A stretch of 64,000 bases of DNA from Streptomyces sp. DH5 (GTDB taxonomy: Bacteria > Actinomycetota > Actinomycetes > Streptomycetales > Streptomycetaceae). Numbering within the stretch: position 1 is the first letter of the stretch; every line of letters starts with the position of its first letter. Made by a program: the position numbers and the translations under genes. Below the pieces are notes generated by a model. The model did not search any database. It worked only from the letters and a program-made list of their open reading frames with translations, and was not told the DNA's origin. The DNA lies in assembly GCF_020873915.1 (NCBI RefSeq), contig NZ_JAHWGP010000007.1, positions 186,001-250,000 of the forward strand, given 5' to 3'. This document shows, in pieces, positions 24,905-33,108 of the stretch.

Positions 24905-25600
24905 ATGACGGAGAACGGCGAGGACATCACGCTCGCCCGGCGCCCTGCGGTCCCGGACCTCCGTCTGGCATCGGACGCCCCCGGCGAGGTGCCCCCGCTC
25001 GACGTGCGGCGCGAGGCGCCGGCCCCGGAGGAGGACGACGCTTTGGAGCTGCCCCGCGACCGCAACCAGGCCATCCTGGAGGCGGCCAAACAGGTCGGCG
25101 CGGTGCTCAAGCGGGGCGGGCACCTCTTCGCCCTGGCCGGCAGCGTCGCCGTCCGTGCCCACGGAGGCAGCGGGAACCTCCAGCACGACGTCGACTTCTG
25201 CGTCCGTCCCGAGGACGCCCACGCGGTGGCCGCCACGCTCCGTGAGGCCGGGCTGACCGTCTACGCCCCGCCCGAGGACTGGCTGATCAAGGCCACCTGT
25301 TTCGGCCAGGACGTGGACATCATCTTCGAGCTGGCGCACCGGCCCGTGTCCGCCGAGATGCTGGAGCGGGCGCAGGAGCTGCCGGTGGAGTCGGTGCGCA
25401 TGCCGGTGCTGGCGCCCACCGATCTGCTGTCCGGCCTGGTGTCCGCCTTCTCGGAACACCACTGCGACTTCGGCGCGGTCCTGCCCATCGCCCGCGCCCT
25501 GCGCGAGAAGGTCGACTGGGAGCGGGTACGGCGGGAGAGCGGCGACGAGCCGATGCCCGCGGCCTTCTTCTTCCTCCTGGAGCGCCTGAACGTCATCTGA
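24905..25600 (+). CDS. nucleotidyltransferase family protein
   Basis: 231 residues from ATG 24905 (GAAGGGAG upstream). After an acidic, flexible first 45 residues, it carries a polymerase-beta-fold nucleotidyltransferase core: FALAGSVAVRAHGGSGN (about 76-92), the metal pair in HDVDFCVRP (about 95-103), and a third carboxylate in GQDVDIIFELAH (about 134-145). The set matches AbiEii/MNT-like minimal nucleotidyltransferases and appears catalytically complete. Substrate unknown. It heads a three-gene operon with a BON-like protein and a metallophosphoesterase and is divergent from the ATPase operon. Confidence 0.85.
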   Translation: MTENGEDITLARRPAVPDLRLASDAPGEVPPLDVRREAPAPEEDDALELPRDRNQAILEAAKQVGAVLKRGGHLFALAGSVAVRAHGGSGNLQHDVDFCVRPEDAHAVAATLREAGLTVYAPPEDWLIKATCFGQDVDIIFELAHRPVSAEMLERAQELPVESVRMPVLAPTDLLSGLVSAFSEHHCDFGAVLPIARALREKVDWERVRRESGDEPMPAAFFFLLERLNVI

Positions 25601-25618
25601 TCCGCGGAAGGAACACCG

Positions 25619-25906
25619 ATGAGCACCCACGACGCCGGTCCGGCGGCCGGCACCCACGCCGCGCGGAGCCCGGAGTACCGTGTCGCCCACCTCCAGGACC
25701 GGCTCGCCTCCGGTGAGCTCGGCGAACTGGGTGTGCGGACCGAGGTCCGGGGCGCGACCGTACTGGTGACGGGGACCGTCCCCTCCGCCCACTGCCGCGA
25801 GGAGGTCCTGAGCACGGTGCGGGAGGAACTCGCGGGCCTGGAGGTGCACTGCGACATCGTGGTCAGTGAGCCTTCCTCGCCCGACCATGCGGAGGAACTG
25901 TCATGA
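25619..25906 (+). CDS. small BON-like domain protein
   Basis: 95 residues from ATG 25619, with GGAAGGA upstream. The core (YRVAHLQDRLASGELGELGV, then VRGATVLVTGTVPSAHCREEVLSTV and LEVHCDIVV) has the alpha-beta-beta-alpha-beta spacing and the G-x-V-x-L-x-G-x-V strand of BON domains, which bind phospholipid membranes or small molecules. There is no signal peptide. It starts 18 bases after the nucleotidyltransferase stop and its stop overlaps the metallophosphoesterase start (ATGA), so the three act as one unit. Confidence 0.65.
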   Translation: MSTHDAGPAAGTHAARSPEYRVAHLQDRLASGELGELGVRTEVRGATVLVTGTVPSAHCREEVLSTVREELAGLEVHCDIVVSEPSSPDHAEELS

Positions 25907-26658
25907 TCCGGATCGCCGCCGTCGGGGACATCCACCTGAGCCCCGAGACCCGGGGCGTGCTCCGTCCCGCGTTCGACACCCTGCCCGAGTGCGCCGACCT
26001 GCTGCTGCTGGCCGGAGACCTCACCCGGCACGGCACCGTCGAGGAGGCCCGCGTGGTGGCCGACGAGATCCGGGACCTGGGGGTCGCGGTGGTCGCCGTG
26101 CTCGGCAACCACGACCACCACGACGACCGGCAGGACGAGGTCACGGCCGTGCTGCGGGACGCGGGGGCCACGGTCCTGGAGGGTGAGTCGACGGTGGTGC
26201 CGGTGGGGGACGCGCGGGTCGGGGTGGCCGGCACCAAGGGCTTCGGCGGCGGGTTCGTCGGCGCCAGTGCCGGGGAGTTCGGCGAGCCGGTGATGAAGGA
26301 GTTCGTGCGGGTCTCCCGGCGGTGCGCCGACGGGCTGCGGACCGCGCTGGAGGACCTGGCGGGGCAGGACTGCGACGTCCGGATCGCCCTCACCCACTAC
26401 TCCCCCGTGCCGGAGACCCTGGCCGGGGAGCCCCTGGAGATCTATCCGTTTCTCGGCAGTTATCTGCTGGCCGAGGCGATCGACACCGCGGGCGCGGACC
26501 TCGCCGTGCACGGGCACGCGCACGCCGGCACCGAGCACGGGATGACCACGGGCGGGATCAAGGTCCGCAACGTCGCCCAGCCGGTCATCGGCCGCGCCTT
26601 CCACGTCTACCACCTTCCGGTCCGCTCACGGGTCGGCGCGGAGGCCGCCGGCGGCTGA
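25903..26658 (+). CDS. calcineurin-like metallophosphoesterase
   Basis: 251 residues from ATG 25903, overlapping the previous stop by 4 bases. All metal-binding motifs of the superfamily are present: GDIHLSPE (motif I), LLAGDLTRHG (II), VLGNHDHHDD (III), ALTHYSP (IV) and VHGHAHAG (V). There is no signal peptide, so it acts in the cytosol on a phosphodiester or phosphomonoester, perhaps a nucleotide or a product of the linked nucleotidyltransferase; this is inference from operon structure. Confidence 0.9.
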   Translation: MIRIAAVGDIHLSPETRGVLRPAFDTLPECADLLLLAGDLTRHGTVEEARVVADEIRDLGVAVVAVLGNHDHHDDRQDEVTAVLRDAGATVLEGESTVVPVGDARVGVAGTKGFGGGFVGASAGEFGEPVMKEFVRVSRRCADGLRTALEDLAGQDCDVRIALTHYSPVPETLAGEPLEIYPFLGSYLLAEAIDTAGADLAVHGHAHAGTEHGMTTGGIKVRNVAQPVIGRAFHVYHLPVRSRVGAEAAGG

Positions 26659-26793
26659 GGCCCCGCTCGCCCGGGCGGGGCCGGCCCGCCCGCTCGCCGG
26701 TCGGACCGGTACGGCACCGCCGCGGGCCCCGCGCCGGCGGCGGCCGGGCGGCTGCCGCGGAGCGCCGGTCACCGGACGCCGGACGCCGGTCAC

Positions 26794-26824
26794 CGGAAAA
26801 GGCCGGCGACGCCGGCCTTTTCCG
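26794..26824. terminator. perfect bidirectional terminator
   Basis: CGGAAAAGGCCGGC - GAC - GCCGGCCTTTTCCG is a 14-bp perfect stem with a 3-base loop, having A-run and T-run ends, between the convergent metallophosphoesterase and methyltransferase genes. It can stop transcription from both sides. Confidence 0.92.
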
Positions 26825-26872
26825 ATGTCAGCGTGTCGTCCGCCGGCTCCGCGGGAGCACCGGCCGGCCGGG

Positions 26873-27676
26873 TCACCGCTTGACCGCGACACCGCAGACG
26901 GAGACGTCGGCCGTGTCGTCCTCGGCCGGCGCGGCGTCCGGACGCCAGGCGGCCGTCGGCACGATGCCCGGCTCCACCGGCTCCAGCCCGGCGAAGAAGG
27001 AGGCGATCTCCTGCGGCGACCGCAGGTGGTAGGTGTTGGCCGACTGCCCGTTGTAGACCCCGACCGCGGTGTTGAGCGCCTCGTTGGTGTTCGTGCCGTC
27101 GCTCAGGGCCAGGTAGCTGCCGGGAGGCAGGGCCGACATCAGTGTGCTCACCAGTTCGGCGGGGCGCTCGGCGTCGGAGAGCTGGCCCATGATGCCCAGC
27201 ATGGTCAGGGCGACCGGGCGGCTGAGGTCCAGGGTCTTCGCCGCTTCGGCGAGGATGCGTCCCGGGTCCCTGACGTCGGCGTCGACGTAGGCGCAGGCGC
27301 CCTCGGTGCTGCTGGTGAGCAGGGCCTGCGCGTGCACGAGGACGAGGGGGTCGTTGTCTACGTACACGATGCGGCTCTCCGGCGCGATGCGCTGGGCCAG
27401 TTCGTGCGTGTTGTCGGCGGTGGGCAGTCCGGTGCCGATGTCGAGGAACTGACGGACACCGGCCTCGCCCGCCAGGAACCGCACGGCGCGCGCGAGGAAC
27501 CTGCGCTGCAGCCGCGCGACGGCGGCGAACTCCGGAAAGGTCTTCAGGATGACCTCGCCGGCCGCGCTGTCGACGGGGTAGTTGTCCTTGCCTCCCAGCA
27601 GGTAGTTCCAGACACGGGCGGAGTGCGGGCGATCGGTCTGCAGCCTGGCCCTGACTTCTTCACTCGGGTGAGTCAT
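26873..27676 (-). CDS. SAM-dependent methyltransferase, PF04672 family
   Basis: 267 residues from ATG 27676. Family hallmarks are the start HPSEEVRARLQTDRPHSARVWNYLLGGKDNYPVD, where the substrate-binding N-terminus and WNYLLGGKDN are diagnostic, and the SAM loop FLDIGTGLPTADNTHELAQ followed by VYVDNDPLVLVHAQALL. The C-terminus has YHLRSPQEIASFFAGLEPVEPG. This family (also called DUF574) is highly expanded in Streptomyces; acceptors are unknown. It stands alone. Confidence 0.93.
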   Translation of the reverse strand: MTHPSEEVRARLQTDRPHSARVWNYLLGGKDNYPVDSAAGEVILKTFPEFAAVARLQRRFLARAVRFLAGEAGVRQFLDIGTGLPTADNTHELAQRIAPESRIVYVDNDPLVLVHAQALLTSSTEGACAYVDADVRDPGRILAEAAKTLDLSRPVALTMLGIMGQLSDAERPAELVSTLMSALPPGSYLALSDGTNTNEALNTAVGVYNGQSANTYHLRSPQEIASFFAGLEPVEPGIVPTAAWRPDAAPAEDDTADVSVCGVAVKR

Positions 27677-28366
27677 GGGTAAAGCTTCACACAGAGCTGT
27701 GCCTCCGTAGACCAACTACCGGGACACGGGGACGACTTCGCGCAGGCCGGACCGAGGAGCGTCGTCCGGGCCCGGATCTCCGGCGCGCCCTTCGCTCGAA
27801 CCGCCCGCACGCCACACCACTTACGAGCAGTTCGTCCGCTCACCCTGCGGGCTCCGTACCTCGGACCCACCCCCGTACGCCCGGACCCGGCGGCCCGCGC
27901 CCGTCGGTTCGGGCCGCCTTGACTCCCGCAGGAGAGGACGCCCGGATGGCGCTGTCGGGCCGCTACGGACCCTCTTCGGCACTCGCCTCCGCCCCGCACG
28001 ACGCCGACCCGTGTTCCGCAGCACGGCATCTGGCCCGCCGTCGTTTCCCGACGGCCGGCGCGGCTACGTGCGCGTCGGGCTGGGCCGGGAGAACGCCCGC
28101 GCCGACTTCCGGGGCGTCCCCGCGGTGACGCCCCCGGGCGCGCCCGTCTCGACGGCCCCCTCCTTCGTCACGGAGGTGGGCTCGCCCGGCCCCACCCCCG
28201 TGTGACCCGTCCGGGTGTCCGCCGTCGCACACGCCTACTGCACATGGCGTCCGTCCGTGTCTCCAAAGCGCTAACCCCGGCGTGTCCCCACATCGCGCCG
28301 GGCGCACCGGGAAAGGCCTCAGTCTCCTCGGCGGCTTCGCCGTCCCGATCGAAGGAGACGTACCGA
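27677..28366. other. 690-bp region between divergent genes, mostly non-coding
   Basis: Contains promoter space for the methyltransferase (minus) and the protease (plus). A 12-bp palindrome CACAGAGCTGTG (27690-27701) lies 13 bases upstream of the methyltransferase start. A phoD-like remnant occupies 28029-28205. No complete gene is seen. Confidence 0.6.
28029..28205 (+). pseudogene. phoD: remnant of a PhoD-type alkaline phosphatase (C-terminal end)
   Basis: About 55 codons ending in TGA read DGRRGYVRVGLGRENARADF and then PAVTPPGAPVSTAPSFVTE, which resembles the extreme C-terminus of Streptomyces PhoD phosphatases (RRGYVR ... T/A-D-F/Y-R ... V ... T-x-P-G-A-P-V-S-T). The catalytic domain is absent. 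It is read as a deletion remnant; the match is from memory and short, so moderate confidence only. Confidence 0.45.
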
Positions 28367-29737
28367 ATGGTCCCCAGTCATGTCCGGGCCCCGCGCCACT
28401 CGGCCCTCACGGCACTCGGCGCGCTCGTCCTCGCCGGACTCCCCTCCGTCGCGGCGGCAGAACCCCCTCCCGCGGCGGGGCCGGCGCCCGGCACGGCCCA
28501 GACCCTCGGCGCGGACCGGCCCTCGCCCCAGCTGCTCACCGCCCTCCAGCGTGACCTGGGCCTGGAGCCGCACCAGGCATCCGAGCGGCTGGTCAACGAG
28601 GCGGAGGCGGGGACCCGCGCGGGCCGGCTGCGCATCGCCCTGGGCGAGCGGTTCGCCGGTGCCTGGGTGAGCGGCGCCACCTCCGGCGAGCTGACGGTCG
28701 CGAGCACCGACGCCACGGACGTCGCGGCCATCGAGGCCGAGGGCGCCAAGGCCAAGGTGGTGCGGCGGACGCTGGCCGAACTCGGGGCGGCCAAGGCGAA
28801 GCTGGACGCGGCGGCCACCCGCGTCGAGACCTCCGACACGCCCGTCTGGTACGTCGACGTGACCAAGAACCGGATCATGCTGGAGGCGGCCGGTCAGGCG
28901 GCCGGCGCCGCGTTCATCGAGGCCGCGGGGCTCCAGGGGGCGGACGTCGGTGTCCGCACGACGACGGTGCGGCCGCGGCTGCTGCAGGACGTCACCGGCG
29001 GCGACGCCTTCTACATCGACGACACCGCGCGCTGCTCCGTCGGCTTCTCCGTGACCAGGGGCGAGCAGCCGGGCTTCGTCACCGCCGGGCACTGCGGCAG
29101 GGCGGGCGCGACGACCACCGGCTACGACCGCACCCCGCAGGGCACCTTCCAGGCCTCCGCCTTCCCCGGCAAGGACATGGCGTGGGTGGCCACGAACGAC
29201 CAGTGGACGCCGACGCCCGGCGTGAAGGCACAGGACGGCCAGGAGGTACAGGTCACCGGTTCGGTGCAGGCGCTCGTCGGGGCGTCGGTGTGCCGTTCCG
29301 GGTCGACCACGGGATGGCGCTGCGGGACCGTCCAGCAGCACGACACGAGCGTCAGCTACGCCGAGGGCAGGGTCGAAGGGCTGACCCGGACGACGGTGTG
29401 CGCCGAGCCGGGCGACTCCGGCGGGCCGTTCGTCGCGGGTGCGCAGGCCCAGGGCGTGACCTCCGGCGGATCGGGGGACTGCACCGACGGCGGCACGACG
29501 TTCTACCAGCCGGTCAACCCGGTCCTGAGCGACTTCGGACTCACGCTGACCACGTCGGCCGCGCGGACGACGCCGGACCAGCAGGAGGGCGGCGCGCAGG
29601 CGTGGACGGCAGGCCGGGTGTACGAGGCGGGGGCGACGGTGACGCGGGACGGCGTGACCTACCGGTGTCTGCAGACGCACCAGGCCCAGGGCGCGTGGGC
29701 GCCCGCCGGCACCCCGGCCCTGTGGCAGCGGGTGTGA
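28367..29737 (+). CDS. secreted S1 family serine protease with pro-region and chitin-binding domain
   Basis: 456 residues from ATG 28367 (AAGGAG 9-14 bases upstream). Order: signal peptide ending near SVAAAE (residue 31), an alpha-lytic-protease-type pro-region (about 60-210, with LERFAGAW-like GERFAGAWVSG and DVGVRTTTVRPRLLQDV at the junction), then a streptogrisin-type chymotrypsin domain with His242 (TAGHCG), Asp270 (GKDMAWV) and Ser351 (EPGDSGGPFV). Six domain cysteines fit disulfides. The C-terminal 45 residues (AWTAGRVYEAGATVTRDG to GTPALWQRV) are a CBM5/12-like carbohydrate-binding domain. Predicted extracellular protease targeted to chitin or cell wall, close to streptogrisin C. Confidence 0.95.
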   Translation: MVPSHVRAPRHSALTALGALVLAGLPSVAAAEPPPAAGPAPGTAQTLGADRPSPQLLTALQRDLGLEPHQASERLVNEAEAGTRAGRLRIALGERFAGAWVSGATSGELTVASTDATDVAAIEAEGAKAKVVRRTLAELGAAKAKLDAAATRVETSDTPVWYVDVTKNRIMLEAAGQAAGAAFIEAAGLQGADVGVRTTTVRPRLLQDVTGGDAFYIDDTARCSVGFSVTRGEQPGFVTAGHCGRAGATTTGYDRTPQGTFQASAFPGKDMAWVATNDQWTPTPGVKAQDGQEVQVTGSVQALVGASVCRSGSTTGWRCGTVQQHDTSVSYAEGRVEGLTRTTVCAEPGDSGGPFVAGAQAQGVTSGGSGDCTDGGTTFYQPVNPVLSDFGLTLTTSAARTTPDQQEGGAQAWTAGRVYEAGATVTRDGVTYRCLQTHQAQGAWAPAGTPALWQRV

Positions 29738-29748
29738 CCGGGTGAACG

Positions 29749-29792
29749 CCGGTGCGCCGGCCACGGAGGGGGCCGTGGCCGGCGCGCACCGG
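29749..29792. terminator. strong hairpin between protease and P450 genes
   Basis: CCGGTGCGCCGGCCACGG and its near-complement (20 bases, two extra bases in the right arm) flank a 6-base loop between the two convergent genes, 12 bases after the protease stop. Confidence 0.8.
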
Positions 29793-29909
29793 CGGGTGCG
29801 GGCTCCTCCTCGCCACGGCACGGTGGCGGCGGCCCGGGCGTGGACGAGCGCGGGGCCGCCGCGGCCGTCCGACGCGATCCGGGGTCACGGCCGCCCGGGA
29901 ACAGCCCGG

Positions 29910-31157
29910 TCAGCCGGCCGGCGGGCGTACTCCGGCGAGGAGAACACCACTGTGCGGGCGGGTCGGTACGCGGTTGAGCGGGATGCTCAGATTCTGCTCC
30001 GGCAGCGTGTACTCCATGCGGGCGAGCCGCCCCGCGAGCGCCTCCAGTACGCCGATGGTCATCCCCTCTCCCGGACACCGGTGGCCGGTGGCCGGGTCAC
30101 CGCCCCCCTGCGGTATCAGTTCGTCCCGCCCCACCGGCCGTTCGAGGAAGCGCTGCGGGCGGAAGGCGTACGGGTCGCCCCACAGTGACTCGTCGTGGTT
30201 CTGCCCGTACACGTCGAGCACCACCAGTCCCCCGGCCGGGACCCATTCCCCCCGCCAGAACAGGTCACGTGCCGCCAGTCCGCCGAGGAACGGCACGAAC
30301 GGGTAGAAGCGGCGCACCTCGTGCGTGAACGCGGCGGTGAACGCGGGGTCGCCGTCCGCCAGGCGGGTGCGCAGTTCGGGCCGGCGGTGCAGGGCATGCG
30401 CGGTGAAGGCGACGAACCAGGCGACCGCGGCCGTCGGGCGGACGACGTTGAGCAGTTCCACCGCGGCCGTCTTCTCGTCGAGCGGCTCGCCGTCGGCGTC
30501 ACGGTGCCCCGACACCAGGCCGAGCACCGAGTCCGGCTCCGCGGGGACCTCGCCGGAGCGCACGTCCCGCACGAGCCGGCCCAGCCGCTCCTCCTGGCGG
30601 GCGCGGGCGCGCCGGGCGCGCAGATGGCGCGGACCGGCGGTCGCGAAGCCGTCGACCATCGCGATCATGTCGCGGGCCGTGGCCTCGGCCCCGGCGTCCC
30701 CCGCCGGTATGCCGGCCCACTGGTGCACGCCCGTGGTCAGGACCGTGCTCGCCTCGTCGAACAGCACGACCGAGCCCCGCCGGGACCAGCCGGGTACGGC
30801 GTCGTCCCAGGCCGCGCCGACGTGCTCGGCCAGGCCGGTGACGCGGCCGGGTTCCAGCAGGGGCAGGAACAGCGACTTGCGGGCGCGGTGGGCCGGACCG
30901 TCGAGGGTGTGCACGGCCTCGTGACCGAACAGGGTGGCGAGCACGGGTTCGGGGATGGCCCGATGCCGGTGCACGTTGCGCTCGTCGTAGAAGAACCGGA
31001 CCGCCTCGGGTCCGCGCAGCGCGAGGGCGGGACGCCCCAGGATCCGGGTGCGGACCACCGGGCCGGGGGCGTCGCGCATCCGGTTGGGCAGCCAGGCGTA
31101 CCCCTCGGCGAGCAGGGGGAGGGTGCGGTCGACCAGGGGGCGGGTGAGAAGGTCCAT
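29910..31157 (-). CDS. cytochrome P450, CYP152 (fatty acid peroxygenase) type
   Basis: 415 residues from ATG 31157. The haem loop GGGDPATGHRCPGEGMTI places the thiolate at Cys361 and is the CYP152 version of the P450 signature. The I-helix reads NVVRPTAAVAWFVAFTAHAL with Arg240-Pro instead of the usual acid-alcohol pair; in CYP152 enzymes this Arg binds the fatty acid carboxylate and lets hydrogen peroxide drive alpha/beta-hydroxylation or decarboxylation without redox partners. No ferredoxin or reductase gene is adjacent, consistent with that. There is no signal peptide. Divergent from the hypothetical gene at 31330. Confidence 0.93.
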   Translation of the reverse strand: MDLLTRPLVDRTLPLLAEGYAWLPNRMRDAPGPVVRTRILGRPALALRGPEAVRFFYDERNVHRHRAIPEPVLATLFGHEAVHTLDGPAHRARKSLFLPLLEPGRVTGLAEHVGAAWDDAVPGWSRRGSVVLFDEASTVLTTGVHQWAGIPAGDAGAEATARDMIAMVDGFATAGPRHLRARRARARQEERLGRLVRDVRSGEVPAEPDSVLGLVSGHRDADGEPLDEKTAAVELLNVVRPTAAVAWFVAFTAHALHRRPELRTRLADGDPAFTAAFTHEVRRFYPFVPFLGGLAARDLFWRGEWVPAGGLVVLDVYGQNHDESLWGDPYAFRPQRFLERPVGRDELIPQGGGDPATGHRCPGEGMTIGVLEALAGRLARMEYTLPEQNLSIPLNRVPTRPHSGVLLAGVRPPAG

Positions 31158-31329
31158 GACCGTCGGGTGCCCTGCGGGTCCCCTCGGACACGCCGGGCGG
31201 CGGCAGGGCACCCGGACGGGTGTGGCCGAGGCCACGCGGTGAAGGAGGCACCGGTCACGCCGCGACGGGCGGGCCGGCGGCTACCGTTCGCTCCGGTCCC
31301 CCACCCCCGACGGTTCGGACGGCCCGGCT

Positions 31330-31821
31330 GTGCATGCAGATCTCTCCCCGGTCATCGCGGCCACCGCTCAGTGGCTTACCCGCTCCTTCCCCGCGTCCGG
31401 CGGGGCGCTGGCCTCGGCGCTCTGCGAGGCGCAGGCGCGGCAGGCGGTGACGGTCGCGGCCCGGCTCCGGTACCCCTCGGCGATGGACGCCGCCTTGCTG
31501 TCCCTGGCGGGCCCGGGCGGTTCGGGCCGGCTCGACCACGTCACCGGCGGGGGCGACGAGGGCGCGTGGCGCACCTGGGTCGACGAGGTGGTGGCCAGCT
31601 GGGCGGCCTGTCTGCTCGCCGACCCGGAACTGGCCCGCCTCGCGGTCTGCTCCCTCGGCGGGGACGGGCCGGCCGAGTTCCGCCGGCTGCTCACCCCGGA
31701 CGCGACCGACCGCCGTTCCGCGGCCCTGCTGCGCCACCCCGATCTGCTGCTCCCGGTGGCCTCCCTCCACCACGCCGCCCTGCTCGCCCGCCTCGGGACG
31801 GACACCACCCTCGTGGCCTGA
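31330..31821 (+). CDS. hypothetical protein
   Basis: 163 residues from GTG 31330. The product is Ala/Leu-rich and helical, cytosolic, with blocks ALCEAQARQAVTVAARLRYP, TWVDEVVASWAACLLADPEL and LLRHPDLLLPVASLHHAALL. No ribosome-binding site stands out and no family is recognised. It lies divergent to the P450 and 260 bases ahead of the sugar operon. Codon usage fits a real gene. Confidence 0.5.
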   Translation: MHADLSPVIAATAQWLTRSFPASGGALASALCEAQARQAVTVAARLRYPSAMDAALLSLAGPGGSGRLDHVTGGGDEGAWRTWVDEVVASWAACLLADPELARLAVCSLGGDGPAEFRRLLTPDATDRRSAALLRHPDLLLPVASLHHAALLARLGTDTTLVA

Positions 31822-32081
31822 CCCGCACGGGGACCCCGGCGGGGCCGCCGCACCGGGGTGCGAGTCCGGCCGCCCTGCGTTTCCCGCGGTCACCGCTGTG
31901 ACCTGCGTCGACGGCACGCGCCAGGCTGCGCTCACGCTCCGTAATTCACTGGATTGCAGTAGGCGACCGTGCCATGAGGAGGGCGACGGCCCACGCTGAT
32001 CGAGGGCCGACGGCCCGGCCCGGGTGCCCGGCGCACCGTGTCGGCCCGGACACCGACGCCTCCGACGGAGGGCTGAGCGAC

Positions 32082-33044
32082 ATGACCACCGCCATGTTCC
32101 GGAACTGGGAGCACGTCGTCGTCACCGGCGGCGCAGGATTCGTCGGCTCCCACCTGTGCACCGCCCTGCTCGACGCGGGCGCCGCCGTCACGTGCGTCGA
32201 CGACTTCAGCACCGGCCCGCCTGAGAACGTCACGCCGCTCCTCGAACGGCCCGGATTCACCCTCGTACGGGCCAATGTGGCCGAGGAGCTGCCGGTGGAC
32301 CGGCGGCCCGACCTCGTCCTGCACCTCGCCTCCCCCGCCTCCCCCGCGGACTACCTGCGGCTGCCGCTGCACACCATGGAGGCCGGCAGTCTCGGCACCC
32401 GCAACGCGCTGCGGCTGGCCCAGGAGTCCGAAGCCCGTCTGGTCCTGGCCTCCACCTCGGAGGTGTACGGAGACCCGCTGCAGAACCCCCAGGACGAGCG
32501 CTACTGGGGCAACGTCAACCCCGTCGGCCCGCGCAGCGTCTACGACGAGGCCAAACGCTTCGGCGAGGCGCTCACCACCGCCCACGCCGACACCCACGGC
32601 ACCGACGCCTGCATCGTGCGGCTGTTCAACACCTACGGCCCCCGGATGCGCGGCCACGACGGGCGCGCCGTGCCGACCTTCGTCCGGCAGGCCCTGGCCG
32701 GCGAGCCGCTCACCGTGACCGGTGACGGCCGCCAGACCCGTTCGCTGTGCTACGTCGACGACACCGTGGCCGGGATCCTGGCGGCGGCCGCCCACGGCAT
32801 GCGCGGCCCCGTCAACATCGGCAACCCCGCCGAGATCACCATGCTGGACCTCGCCCGGCTGATCGTCCGGCTCACCGGGTCGGCGTCCGACGTCCGTTAC
32901 ATCGAACGCCCGGTGGACGACCCGGCCGTGCGCTGCCCCGACATCACGCTCGCCCGCGACAAGCTCGGCTGGGAGCCCCGGGTGGACGCCGAGGAGGGCC
33001 TGCGCCGCACGATCGCCTGGTTCCGTTCCGAGGCCGGTCACTGA
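32082..33044 (+). CDS. NAD-dependent epimerase/dehydratase, UDP-glucuronate decarboxylase (UXS)-like
   Basis: 320 residues from ATG 32082 (GGAGGG upstream). It is an extended short-chain dehydrogenase with VVTGGAGFVGSHLCTALLDA binding NAD, ASTSEVYGDPLQNPQ supplying catalytic Ser/Thr, and SVYDEAKRFGEAL the Tyr-x-x-x-Lys pair. HLASPASPADYLRLPLHTME and LFNTYGPRMRGHDGRAVPTF are close to UDP-xylose synthases, which decarboxylate UDP-glucuronate to UDP-xylose. It starts the sugar operon, 64 bases before the carbamoyltransferase gene. A role as the HldD-type heptose epimerase is the main alternative, but the motifs favour UXS. Confidence 0.88.
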   Translation: MTTAMFRNWEHVVVTGGAGFVGSHLCTALLDAGAAVTCVDDFSTGPPENVTPLLERPGFTLVRANVAEELPVDRRPDLVLHLASPASPADYLRLPLHTMEAGSLGTRNALRLAQESEARLVLASTSEVYGDPLQNPQDERYWGNVNPVGPRSVYDEAKRFGEALTTAHADTHGTDACIVRLFNTYGPRMRGHDGRAVPTFVRQALAGEPLTVTGDGRQTRSLCYVDDTVAGILAAAAHGMRGPVNIGNPAEITMLDLARLIVRLTGSASDVRYIERPVDDPAVRCPDITLARDKLGWEPRVDAEEGLRRTIAWFRSEAGH

Positions 33045-33108
33045 GCGCGGCCGCTCCCGCCGGCGACACGCGGCCCCGGGCCGCACCGATCCGCGAAAGG
33101 CGTCCGCC

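Noticed and set aside
25261-26613. Minus-strand frame of 450 codons opposite the metallophosphoesterase gene
   Set aside because: Shadow of three real genes with active-site motifs; no domain or start context.
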